From assembly GCA_947359465.1 (NCBI GenBank), contig OX375872.1, forward strand, positions 9,618,137 to 9,682,136: 64,000 nt of DNA. Direction: 5' to 3'. The translations under genes and the position numbers were made by a program. The stretch comes from Metellina segmentata. Taxonomy: Eukaryota; Arthropoda; Arachnida; Araneae; Tetragnathidae. Positions 44,997 through 55,829 of this stretch are shown piece after piece (the stretch's first letter is position 1; every line of letters begins with the position of its first letter). The notes below the pieces were generated by a model that saw nothing but the letters and a program-made list of their open reading frames with translations, ran no database searches and was not told where the DNA came from.

Positions 44997-46702
44997 CAGG
45001 GTGGCGACAGAACCGGGAAATCAGGGATTTCTCAGGGAAGAATCATTTTCTGGAAAAATCAGGGAAAACTCATGGAAGTTTCGTTTAACTCGGGGAAAAA
45101 GTTGGAATTTCGTTTTGCAAATGGCACCCATTTGGTACTTTTCCGTTAGCCATGCAGGCGCCACTTTGAACCAAAATCAAAATGTCGCCAATTTTTTTTC
45201 ATTCCGAAAATGAGAAGTGTATTTTTTATGTAAACATCCAGAAAAAAGAGTTGTATATATTGTATACTGTTTTATTAAACCTATAACAGCCGGAAATCCT
45301 GTAACCGAAGTCTACAGCTGTACCACGTTCCCTAATGTCAATAATAGGAACGTAGTGCCTTGCGTCTTTGAAAAATACTAATGTCCGGAAAAACTTGCTA
45401 AAGAAAAACATCCGGTTCCAATTTAATTAACATTTTTAAAAAATCATTTTTTTCTAAAATACCTACATTGGCGATTTTGATTTAGGTCCAAAATTGCGCC
45501 CGGCTAACGGAAAAGTACTCATTTAGATTATGCATATGTTTTTTAATACATATGTGTTAAAAGTTATTAAATTTGCTAAAATTTTCGAACTCTGAGGGGT
45601 TTTTCTGTTGAAAAGTTTGCGTTGCCCGTTACAGTTATTTTCGTGATTGATTCGAAATAGTTTGCGAAGAGATCCAATCGGCGTAACGTCACAATCTCCT
45701 ATGAAAATATAAATATTTAATTGAAAAATTATTTATTAAAAGTAAATCAAACGTATAAGGTATTTATCTGGTGTAAAATTTTCCGCAGTTTTGAAATCCG
45801 TTGATATTTTCATTTTATTTTAAACAATCGCTGATTTAGAAAAAAGCACTGAAGAACGCCAGTCATAACTTTAATTATTTCTTTTGCTTCACCCAAATCC
45901 GTTACTTTTAAAAATGAATGAATCTCGAATCAAACGAAGGTCATTCTTCTCGGCTGCGAAATTCGTATTGGAAAAAATATAAAAGTTACAATTTAAAAAT
46001 TATTTATTTGAAGAAAATCATATTTTTAGGTATGGATCTGATGTAAAATTTTCCGCAGATTTCAAATCCGTTGAAATTTTTATTCTATCTTTAACGATCT
46101 AGGAGATAGAAAAAAAGAACTACAAAACTCCAGTTAAAACTTTATTTGTTTTGTTCGTCCGCTAAAATTGTTGCTGAGAAAATCTTACGGAAACAGAAAA
46201 AATAAATTTAGGATGTCATGTCTTTATACCGTATAACATTCTAAAGAAAATATTTTATTAAATTCCAATTAATTAATTTTTAAATGTTTTAGATTAAATT
46301 TTGAAATTTGGACTACATGTGTGCTAAATTTCACTATTGTAAGTGCCATCGATTCGTTAGGACACTGCGTACAGGACAGACAGACAAACACTTCCTTTTA
46401 TAATAGTAGAGGTGTACCGAGTTCTGGCGGCATTGACGCATTCTGGGGCTGATGACTGCTTTTACAAACGCATCAAAATATTTAAAAATGTAAAATTAAA
46501 TATTCTATCTATAACTTTATATTATTTGGTCTATTATGGATTACAGTAAAAATATTTTTTACTTATCTTATTTTTATTCATCTATCAGTCTATAGAATTG
46601 TTCTGCGAACGGATGGAGAAACTCAGGGAATTTCATGAAAAATACTCTGGAAATCAGGGAAAACTCAGGGAACTTTTTACTTCAATTTTTGTAGCCACCC
46701 TG
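44997..46702. mobile_element. hAT-like element with CAGGGTGGC ends
   Basis: CAGGGTGGCGACAGAACC at the left, TTGTAGCCACCCTG at the right, five-base direct repeat AATAT on both sides (44992-44996, 46703-46707). The subterminal regions are full of CAGGGAA/TTCCCTG-like repeats. Same family as the terminus at 3281, which is followed by a hATC relic. Contains a CTAG-ended element at 45618-46410. Confidence 0.8.
45618..46410 (+). mobile_element. CTAG-ended non-autonomous element, innermost layer
   Basis: GCGTTGCCCGTTACAG near the start, two copies of the core TGTAAAATTTTCCGCAG, and the end ACAGACAGACAAACACTTCC followed by TTTTATAATAGTAGA, matching 20793-21708 from head to tail. Confidence 0.7.
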
Positions 46703-47180
46703 AATATCCTTCCAAAGAAAGAAGAGGAAAAGATAGGGGTGGCTGGGGAGGATCTTTTTCTGATTATTCACCTTTTTAGACCTTGAAACCTGTTAGGAGC
46801 CCCGCAATATGCAAAAACATTGCTCATACAATTCCTAAAGACCATTAAAAAGCAAATACAAACAATTTGAAAAGAATAAGAAAACAAAATCAAACTTGCA
46901 ACAACAGCTGGTGAAACTGGCAACACCAAGCCCATTTGGTGGCAATCTTCGGGCTTGGTATCGCTGGTACTCATCAAACTCAACTTTTTCTGCGAAGCGA
47001 TATAAAAGAAAAACATCCTGTCTTGCTGTCTACATTCTATAATTTGTTTATGTACACGTAAATATCCATATATTAACTGCTGAATTTTGTAAATATCAGA
47101 CTGAGCTTATTTGGAAAAATCTCATTTTTGTATGACTTGGAAAGTCCTTACCTTTTAGTTAGAAAAGTGTGGGAACCCTG

Positions 47181-48020
47181 TGGTAATATACAATTAAGAT
47201 AGATAATTTATGAAAATGGTTCATTACTTTTGATTTGTTTTCCTTATCCTGAATTTTACTATCATTTATACAGTATGAGCCCTGCATTACTAAATTGCTG
47301 TTTTAATAAGACTTGCTATTCTGATTGAATGAATTTTACAGTTGGAGGAAAGGGTGTATTTTTTGTTTAGGTTTATTGATGCCTGTAGCAGGCATGATAC
47401 TCTTCCGCGTTTTTCCGCTTTTTGTGGGGTTTTTCCGCTTTTCAGTAATTTTCTGGTTTTTTTTTTTAAACATGATTTTGACCGTTATTAAGAATATGAC
47501 ATCATCAGTGGTTTTAGTCAATGAGAGTATATTTCAAGCTTTGAAGAACCAGATGTCCTAGTGATGATTTTATATACTAGGGGCTACGCCCCATGTCGCC
47601 AAACCAATCTTTTCTGGTTTTGAGAAAAAAATTGGTATATTTCTGTTAAATATGAACTACTGAAGAGCTGTTATATAAAAGTTCTTTGTTGCTTTTATAA
47701 TTCTTAACATGGTATTTTTCTATTCCAAAAAGAGGGGGGGGTAGATTCTTACATTAAAATCTATTTAAACTCTTCTGGTGAATAATATGTGCAGTAACAA
47801 AATTTTATGAACTATTCAAAATTACCATTTCAAGAAAACTTGGAATATTGATTGATTTCCTTGAACATTTCAAGTTTTCAAAAAAAGCATTAGTTTATTT
47901 ATATTTTCTGGATTGCTTTAATTTTCTAACTCTTATTGAGCAGATTATGAATTGAAATTATATGATTCTAAATAAAATATTGCTCTTTGGTATTTATTTT
48001 TTCATGTTGTATACTTTCAG
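47181..48020. other. intron with repeat fragments
   Basis: 47393-47592 carries CTTCCGCGTTTTTCCGC and the sister of the 37300-38250 sequence (TATATTTCAAGCTTTGAAGAACCAGAT). The remainder is unremarkable. Confidence 0.5.
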
Positions 48021-48080
48021 CTGACCTGTGATGAAGTCATTAAAAAGTTGTGGCATGTTTTCAAAAAGAGAAATCTTTTC
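48021..48080 (+). CDS. SWIB gene exon: SWIB helix LTCDEVIKKLWHVFKKRNLF
   Basis: Acceptor ACTTTCAG, donor GTGAGT; 20 codons, phase 0 both sides. The EVIKKLW motif is the most conserved part of SWIB domains. Confidence 0.92.
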
Positions 48081-48164
48081 GTGAGTCAAATGTATTTGAT
48101 ATCTTTTTTTATGTGCTATTTAAAAAATTCAGTTTTATATCTTGAATGTTTCTCTTTTTAATAG

Positions 48165-48219
48165 GATCCCTCAGATAAACAATTTGCACTCTGTGATGAT
48201 GAATTATCAAAGCTTTTTA
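48165..48219 (+). CDS. SWIB gene exon: DPSDKQFALCDDELSKLF
   Basis: Acceptor TTTTTAATAG, donor GTAAGT; 18 codons plus one base (phase 1). Matches the SWIB segment DPxxKRxIxCDExLxxLF. Confidence 0.92.
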
Positions 48220-48390
48220 GTAAGTATTATCTGTATTTTTAACTGAGACTTTTTAAGTTTACCAATTTTAAATTTCTGGACATCTTTTTTTAGTTTCTAG
48301 TTTGTGGGTTTTAAAATTTTAAAAACGTTTGTAGTTTTGAAACTTATTATTTTTTTAACTGGTATTTCCTCATTCAAATCGCATTTGCAG

Positions 48391-48551
48391 CAGCAAGTTC
48401 AGAGCAGAAATTTGAGAAAATGCATATTTACGAATTGAAAAACTTGGTACATTCGAAAATCTTACATTTTGACCACATTAATTCTCATTTTTAGATCCTC
48501 GCACTTTATTCAGAAATACCCCATGCCATAGCACCAAATTTAGACTTCTGA
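48391..48551 (+). CDS. candidate alternative terminal exon(s) of the SWIB gene
   Basis: After acceptor GCATTTGCAG (48391, or 48394 using the second CAG) the phase-1 join to 48219 stays open and reads T(A)SSEQKFEKMHIYELKNL. KMHIYELKNL aligns with the SWIB final helix (RIHLFGMLKYL of the exon at 49365). It either reads on to a stop at about 48492-48494, or splices at a weak GTACAT (48447) to 48495 and ends at 48551 (ILALYSEIPHAIAPNLDF). The terminal form is unresolved and it could be a decayed exon copy. Confidence 0.4.
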
Positions 48552-49364
48552 AAAATGTAAGTCTTATGAAACCTTCTAAATTCAGTTATGTGTTAAGTAT
48601 GAATTTATACTTTGAACAAAGCAAGAAGTTGTAAAATTTTGTGGTTTTTAATGAAACTCATTGAATTCCAAAATGATTAAAACAGCCCATGTATCAGAAG
48701 CTTTGTCCATTGCTGGAAGTTTTGAGTGGCCAAGGGAAATAAACTGAAGATTAACAGTTGCCCCATGTTCTGACAATCCTTCAATAATGACTAGAGAGAT
48801 AAGTGACAATACAATTGAGTTTTCTCCAAGTGAAGATTGGAAAAAAATTCTAGAATGGATTGTCTATTTTTGCTCATGGATGAATGCAATGCTAATCGTG
48901 TGCTTATACAACAGTTTTCCAAAACCTGGTTTTAAAATAACCCCTTATTTTACCTGATTTGGAGTCAAGTGTGCGTGACTACAAGTCATCAGGTACTGAT
49001 CTAAACAATGCTCTGATGGGGATAAAATTTCTCTCAAAATTACGAGGCTCTGCTAAGATTATGAAAAAACTTTAACTTCACCCACCTGCTTTAGAGAACT
49101 GGAATATCTTAATTCTATGAAAAGTTTTACTCGTTATCATCTTTTAAAATAATATTTCCACAACACAAAGTTCAAGGACACATTGCACCTAAATTCTATT
49201 CAGAAACAGTTACGGTACTTATTGGCAGAACTTATAGCAATAACTGTTTAGTATGGATCAACAACAACAGAAATGCTGAAATCTTGTTTGTTTTAACATT
49301 GTTATGTTTGTCCATACCTACGATTTGGATTTTAGTTAGTTTTTCACTTACACAACTTTTTCAG

Positions 49365-49432
49365 GTGGTGCACATCGAATACATCTCTTTGGCATGCTGA
49401 AATATTTAAAGAAACACATGACTCCACCTTGA
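49365..49432 (+). CDS. SWIB gene terminal exon
   Basis: Acceptor ACTTTTTCAG. The phase-2 start completes AGT with the A from 48219. Encodes SGAHRIHLFGMLKYLKKHM plus TPP and a TGA. HxFxMLKYLxKH is the canonical end of a SWIB domain, so this is the main C-terminus. Confidence 0.9.
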
Positions 49433-49638
49433 ATATTTGGAACAAGTATTAATGTTTGCTTGGTGCTGTTGCTAGATATTTTTGTTGATATTAATTAGTT
49501 TTCACTATTGAATATTTATTTAAAATGGGCAAGTTTTCTTGCAAAGTAATATTAAACTGTCATTTTGTTTGTTCCTATTTCAAGTTTTATTTTAAATGAC
49601 ATTTTAATTTGTTTCTTCAATGAAGATGAATTTCAGCA

Positions 49639-49660
49639 AATATATATATATATATATTAA
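49639..49660. repeat. (TA)n microsatellite
   Basis: Alternating A/T run in the presumed 3' UTR. Confidence 0.9.
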
Positions 49661-49678
49661 ATTGGCATTTTAAGCCAA

Positions 49679-49684
49679 AATAAA
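49679..49684 (+). promoter_or_regulatory. candidate poly(A) signal of the SWIB gene
   Basis: First clear AATAAA (followed by AGATTAC) downstream of the stop at 49432, about 250 bp away. Other AATAAA motifs follow (for example near 50043), so the choice is tentative. Confidence 0.4.
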
Positions 49685-52600
49685 AGATTACTTAAATTTT
49701 AGTTTTGAACTGATATAACTGTTATTAATGACACTATTTTGTGTAACAGAGAAGAAAAGGTGAGTCAAAAGTTTTCGTTTCAGAAAACTACCCTCACTTT
49801 TATTTTATGAAGTGTTAAAAATTAGCATGTATTAAGTTTTTGGAAAAGAAGTATTTAAATATTTATGTAGTTCGTTTTTGAACGAGTTGTTTTTGAAATC
49901 TCTAGTGTTTGAATTTTCATTTATATATCTGTATATATATCTTTCGTTTACAGGTAAGACTCATAAAAATTGTCATTCAATGCCTTCCATCTCTTTGTTT
50001 ATGTATTTGTCATTTTTACACCTCATTCTATGATTGTTTTTAAATAAAAACAAAATATATTTTTTTTTTTTTTTTTTTTTTAAGATTTAAAAATGAATAT
50101 CTTTTGGTAAGTTATTCATTTAAATAAACATCTTAACTAAAAAAAATCTGGTACATTTGGTTATCTGGGAATAAATAGATATAAGATGGGTAGTGCAGGA
50201 TAAATTCAAAACTATATGTAATTACAAATAACATTCAGTAATATTCAATTATTATTTTTATATATTTATATAGTATAATGAGACTAAATGAGAAGCAAAA
50301 TAAGGGTGATTAATTTAATTGTGAAGCAATTTCTTTTTATGGGGCCTTGCCTAATCCCAGAATGTGTTATTTAATCCCTTGGATATTTGTGATTCGACCA
50401 ATGACGAGAATCTGACTTAAAAGTTTTAGATATTTTGAAAAACTTCCTATTTGTTAAAATATATTACAACCTAAAAGTTGTAATATATTTATTAATATGT
50501 GTTGACGTTGAAAAAGAGGTAAGCACAACACTAAATCTTACAGGAATGTTTCACTTATTAAAAAGTTTTTTCACAAAAAAGAATGTTTCACAATTGAGAC
50601 AAGAGTTATCAAATTTCCATTAATGACATCTTGTGGGTTTCTTCGGAACTGGACTTCGTTATGAACTTTCCTCTTTTTCAGTGTTTTTGGAATTAAAACA
50701 TAAAATCATTTCAATTTTTTCCAAATTTGGCTCTTGCCTCCTTTTTAATGTCAATGCCTCAATTATCTTTGGACAATTTGTAAATTCATTTATGTAATAC
50801 ATGTTTCTACTTTTAAAGAAATTGATTGGATATAAAAAAAAGTTTCAATGTTGCCTTGATGAAATTAGAAGCAGTTAGAGAATTATTCTAAATGCGCCTT
50901 TCATGTTAAAATATTTTCTTAAATTTAAAAATATCACCATTAACCAATGTTTTCAAGTCCTAAAAAGTATCTATAAACAATCTGTTCAGTGTTATATAAG
51001 ATAATTTTATCTGAGATGTATACTTAATATTGTAAGAAAAGCATCTAATGTTGTAAGAAAGGCATTGTTCATAGTATTGGAAATAACTTCAATATTTTCA
51101 TGTTAAACTATTTAGGCATGTTGGGGTTTTTTTTTTAATTTTTTTTTTTAATTTAGGAGGTTGCTGATATTTTGATGTACTTGAGGTAAAGTAGGTACCG
51201 TTAATATGCCAATTTTCGTGGGCTTGATTCTCATTTATGTCTAATCTTAATTTCATGTCTACATAATTTTTAATTTATGACTAATCTTAAGATTAATTAT
51301 TTTCCTGCATTGATAGATTTTTATTATGCATAGTGAACTGTTTTGACTGAGCTCATATAATTGGTGTGTTTGTTATGTGTATCTTAAGTATACTGGTCAT
51401 TTTGTTTTAAATATTACTGTAAGGGTTTGGGCAATGCTTTTCTGTTATTTCAAGAAGTTTGATGTATTTTACACTCAATATGAAAATTCTACATTTATTC
51501 ATCATGAGTAAACCATGAAAATTGTGCTTCATGGTTAAACCTAAGACATTGAGAGTTTTTTGTTCTATTCGTCCCTCTAAACATCTTAATTAAATTTTTA
51601 TTTTACTCACTGCACAATTTTGTTTTTTGTATGATCCCATTGCTAATTCCTTGCCTAATCAATTAATCTATTCCTTTAGTTCTGGGAATCAATGATATAA
51701 CTAAAGTGCTTTGTCGTAAACTATGCTGTGTTGGTAATATAAGATTGCACTCCTGGAAAAGTTTGCATTGTTAAAAGACTTTTTGTATAAGTCAGATGTA
51801 TTTATAATTTTATACCCGTCAACAGTTATAATTAAGACCATATGTCAAGATTTTTCATACTGGCACATGTCTTGTTTCACTGGCAACAATTTTTGTCTTG
51901 ATGGTATTTTAATGTCATTTCTGTGTCCACATATTAGAAATCAATGTAATCAGGGTTTTAAAAACACAGTTACAGGAATCAAAATTGTATGACAACAAGG
52001 AAAATGTATGTTATCAATGGGGCTTCTTGCACCAAGGAATAAGAAAAATTTGAGATAAATGTTGGTATTGATGTTCATTATGCACTTAAAGTCATAGGTC
52101 CTGGTCTAATTAGCCTCTGTGTTACAAAATATGACAAATGTGTAAATAACTTAAATGATTTGAAGCATTTGCAATCTGAAGTGCAAGGTTAGAATGCTAG
52201 AGCTGTCAAGGAAATTAAATATGCACAATAAAGAGCAAAGTCGAGACCTGAAGCTGCTGCTTGCATTACATCCCTTATAAGATGAAACTGCCTTGGGGCG
52301 AAAGTTTGACAATTGATCTGCATTTTGATGTCACAAATAAGAATAAAGCTGCAGAAGTTGACTTCTGTTTTATTTGCCTAGAATGTTGCAAGATTCTAAA
52401 AACTTTTGTATCATGATGTTCCAAGAACAATTGGTTAATGTTCCTTTAAATTATGATTTTATATTCAACTTTGTAGCAGCTTATGACTAAACTTTTTCCG
52501 TTTATTGAACTTGCATTACTTTTTTTTAAAGTTTGAAAAACACTGAATATGAAGACGTGTGTATGCATAATTTGATTATTACACATGTAGTATTTTTGTT

Positions 52601-52930
52601 CTGTACGTATTTATAAATTCGATTGTTTTCCCAGAGCATCTGAAAATGTATTGATGAGAAATGTTTTGTGTTATCTTGTACATTTTTTAAGTTCCTGAGT
52701 GTATCTTAAGCTCTTAATCTATCTCTTGGTGTTTTATTGATGGAAGAAATGTATAATACTTTTTAATTGTCAATTAGGTTTTTTTTATATTAAATGTTTA
52801 AGTCCCATTTTTTGTTCATATGCTTGCATTATATAACCTGAATATTTTCTGTGAAACCAGTTATCAATAAAGTTTACTTTTCCTATGAAACTAACTTGTA
52901 TGCATAATGTAAGCGCACTGATAACACACT
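49685..52930. other. 3' flank, no gene supported
   Basis: AT-rich, poly(T) at about 50060-50081. 52098-52150 shares GGTCCTGGTCTAATTAGCC with 10813 and 58865. No coding frame with recognisable content. Confidence 0.4.
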
Positions 52931-53206
52931 CATATGTGAGGCGTGTCACTGCAAAAGGGCCTATATCCATTTTTGATTGGAAATTAGTTGAACAGTGTTT
53001 TAACAGCTGTGCAGCTTGATGTGTGTTCTGATAAATTGTTGATGTGTCAAACAGGGTTATATTAGAAGTTGGTAAGAATAATTCACACATAAAATAGTTT
53101 TATAGCTATTGCCGCTTATAATTTATTTGCAGCAGTTTTACTGTAAATCCTGGAAAATTACTGGGTGTGGATATAGGCTTTTTGCGGTGACACGCCTCAT
53201 ATAATG
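52931..53206. mobile_element. 276-bp unit with 38-bp inverted ends
   Basis: CATATGTGAGGCGTGTCACTGC... (52931-52968) and its inverse ...GCGGTGACACGCCTCATATAATG (53169-53206) are near-perfect for 38 bp. No clear target duplication. A minus-strand frame crosses it (52785-53090) but has no recognised domain. Either a MITE or a foldback sequence. Confidence 0.65.
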
Positions 53207-53402
53207 ATCATAACTAATAATGCAATTAATATTTTAATTTAACTTGTGAGTAAAAAACTAGAAATCATTTATGCTTATTTCATGAATGTTAGTCCCTATA
53301 TTCTTGATGTGGAAAACCAGGAAATGCTTGAAATGTATCAGGATTTGAGCGAAAATAATCATGTTTTCATTGCTATATCAATTTACATGAGTCGCTCAGA
53401 AG

Positions 53403-54634
53403 TAGGGATTGCAATCCGGCCGGATTGGTACTTTGTTAATAAGTCTATCTAACCAGTATATATTTTTTTTTAATCGGCGGAGTGAAAGTAGGTAAAAAGG
53501 ATATTGTTCCAAATTGACGAAGAAAACGTAAGCATTAGAAAATCAACTTTTTTAATAATTATCCATAGGTAGGAAATTAATCGCCAATAATTAATTATAG
53601 CAACTATAGTACTACTAGTAGTAAGGATTAAACGATTGATGATTATCAGTCTTGCTAGTTTCCACACCAAAAAACACCAGTTTGTTTTATGTGTAGTACT
53701 TTTCTATTTATCTAAAAATTAAGTAGTCTATCTCTAATGTCGTCGAACAAATGACAAATTGTACCTAACCTTGTCTCATACTAACATAAAAATATAATCT
53801 TTGGCAGTTTTTGGTCAACATAACAAACAAGGGGACTCTTAATTGCTTAAATCGAAGTTATATAGTAATGAAAATCACTTTTGAGTTTGAAAAAACGATC
53901 TAAGGAAACTAATCGTATTAATTGTATCATCCCCCAACCTACTTCTCAATGAACTGCAAATATCACCAGCGACCGAGAAAGGCCCTCTCAGCTTCGACAC
54001 TAGTTGGTTTAACCGTCATTAAGTAGTCGTACATAAGAGACAAATATTTTCCTTCGACTTCATTTCATATATGAAGTCATTTCTTTCTTCAGTATTTTCT
54101 CAAAATCTGTTTATTTTCTAAAGTTTGTCATTTTGCAAGTCTAATTTCTCTTTATTAAAAAAATATTAGTCATATAATTTATTATTTTTTGCTAGAATTC
54201 TCCAAACTGATGATTGAAAAATATATAATCGATTAATTCACAATCGATTGCTTAATAAACGATTTTGCTACTTTAAAGTTGTGATTGAACAATTTTTTTT
54301 TTTTTTCCAATGGCAAGGCAGTACAATTGCGAAGACAAATACAATACAATACAAGGTACAGAGTTGACCGAGGTCATTTCAGCCTTATACGAGGCCAGAA
54401 CTGATGGTCACTTGTGAAGGGGCACGCAGTGGGTGGACCATCATTGTCCCTAACAAAGGACAGCAGAATTTACATCCATGCCCTAACCCCGGATTCGAAC
54501 CAGGAACCTTCCGATCCAGATGCCAACACCTTGACCGGTTGGTCGGCGTGATTGAACAATCGATTATTTAATTTTTTTAAAAATTCGGGTTTATCGGATC
54601 CAATAAATGATGACGGATCGGATTGCAATCGCTA
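53403..54634. mobile_element. hAT-like element with TAGGGATTGCAATCCG ends
   Basis: TAGGGATTGCAATCCGGCCGG at the left, GGATCGGATTGCAATCGCTA at the right. Flanking octamers CTCAGAAG and CTCGTAAA agree at five of eight positions, so the target duplication is doubtful. AT-rich interior with several ATCGATT palindromes. Interrupted by the SINE at 54294-54547. Confidence 0.65.
54281..54560 (-). mobile_element. SINE, body type 2, with 13-bp target duplication
   Basis: SINE 54294-54547 on the minus strand, poly(A) tail as the T-run from 54294. Perfect direct repeats GTGATTGAACAAT at 54281-54293 and 54548-54560. B box GGTTCGAATCC (minus; 54492-54502). The A-box region is partly deleted (CCGGTCAAGGTGTTGGC). 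Recent insertion, judged by the intact duplication. Confidence 0.93.
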
Positions 54635-55080
54635 CTCGTAAACCAATGCAATTACGTCCAGAAAACAAAAATCGAAAAAATGTTTTTTTAATACATTGGT
54701 TCTTAAAATTTTTGATTTATTAATTTGATCACAAAGGTATAAAGTTTTTTTTTTTTTTTTTCAAAGGATAGGCTTTGCAACAAAAGGTATGCACATGATG
54801 TGTAAATAAAAAAGAAATTTATGTAAAAATAGATTGTTTTGTGTTTCATCAGTTCATGTAATATATGGAAGCGTTCTTAAATGCAACTTAAGAACTGGTC
54901 AAACAAGGGTCACATGACGGATTATTTTCTGCTTGGTACACTTTTTCGAAGAATTGTTTATGTATGTGGCCTTATTGTCACCAACACATCAAAAGAAAAA
55001 TTTAGTTTTTATTTCAAAATTTATGTTAAAAAAAATATTGGAAATTGGACTTATTCAGTCTTTTCTAAATTTATTATATG

Positions 55081-55400
55081 ACATATTCAGAAGCTATAAA
55101 AGAAGGACTTTCTGACCGTAAATCCTACCTGACTGATCCACCCATTCTACCGCTACCTCTGCCTTTCACTGCCATATATAAAGCCATGTAAACTAATTTT
55201 GTTCAGTTCCAGTCAACATTCTGACGAAGGCCTTTGGCCTAGACTCCGGCCCACCCATTATTTAATTCCAGATACTTCCATCTGCTCGAAACGCAACCCG
55301 GACCTGGCTACTTGTTTTCAGTCATCAAATGCCCAGTGGCAGTGTTCCAAAGCCCATATCTTTTGAGGGAATGTTACAGTTCACAAGCTGTTTGTTGAGG
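55081..55400 (+). repeat. possible retroelement untranslated fragment
   Basis: GC-richer than its surroundings; contains TTCTGACGAAGGCCTTTGGCC, a GACGAAGGC...GGCC hairpin of the sort found in retroelement untranslated regions. No coding sequence to confirm. Confidence 0.3.
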
Positions 55401-55664
55401 GCCCAGCATACGATTCCTTCTTGGTGCGTCGATTTGTTTGTTATAGAGTGTATTTTAAAACAGAATCTATATTAAAAATTCGGTTTCAAAGAAGCACAGT
55501 AGGCAATATTTTTAAAAACCAATGAAATAAGATAAACATTAATTTTAAAAAGTTAAAAACTAATAACAATAATTAAAATGTATTTGAAAATTTGGTTTTA
55601 AAAAAAGCACAATTGACAATAATAAAAAATTCCGTTTTTAATAGACAAATTTTCTTCTGACTTT

Positions 55665-55829
55665 TTACTCTGCATAATCTTGTATGAGTTCTTTAAAACA
55701 CAATTTATCACATAACTCATGTTCAATAGTTATCATAGCCAATCTACTTAGCCTATGTTGAGTTATTGTGAATATGAAATAATTTTTGATGATTTTTAAT
55801 TTGGAAAAACTTTTTTCACCACTTGCAAC
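55665..55829 (-). pseudogene. hAT transposase dimerisation domain relic
   Basis: In one minus-strand frame: VASGEKSFSKLKIIKNYF, then TITQHRLSRLAMITIEHE, then FKELIQDYAE and stop. This is the hATC domain at the C-terminus of zinc-finger (TTF/MYM-type) hAT transposases. A stop lies just upstream (55830-55832) and no other part of the protein is seen. Confidence 0.85.

Larger units (their letters stand above)
44318..46804. mobile_element. hAT-like element with CAGGGCTCCTAACA ends
   Basis: Left end CAGGGCTCCTAACA, right end TGTTAGGAGCCCCG (terminal TG mutated to CG). Six-base direct repeat CAATAT on both sides (44312-44317, 46805-46810). The related unoccupied site is seen at 27080-27100. Contains the 16812-17010-type repeat and the nested element 44997-46702. 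Confidence 0.8.
43905..47180 (+). mobile_element. third copy of the CAGSGTTCCCAC family, host of a nest
   Basis: 43905-44317 and 46805-47180 together parallel 26635-27665: TATCATAGTTTTTGCATAGC, TTTGCC...TTATTTTATTGAAACCTC, GACCATTAAAAAGCAAATAC and the end GTGGGAACCCTG at 47180. It is split by the element at 44318-46804 and 5'-truncated. Confidence 0.75.
14214..49432 (+). other. SWIB/MDM2-domain protein gene (5' end not seen)
   Basis: Eleven exons, each bounded by AG and GT with phases that fit, together encode 665 residues ending in a stop. The C-terminus (exons 39783-49432) is a SWIB/MDM2 domain: ILSPELSKILGHKKLTC, then DEVIKKLWHVFKKRNLF, then DPSDKQFALCDDELSKLF, then IHLFGMLKYLKKH. SWIB domains occur in BAF60-type remodelling subunits, MDM2, and small UAF30/spp27-type chromatin proteins; a nuclear role is inferred. 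The middle is a proline/serine-rich low-complexity region, and the N-terminal part in view is acidic and serine-rich. Missing 5' exons lie upstream or were not recognised. Introns hold nearly all the transposons described here, so the gene is over 35 kb for about 2 kb of coding sequence. Confidence 0.85.
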
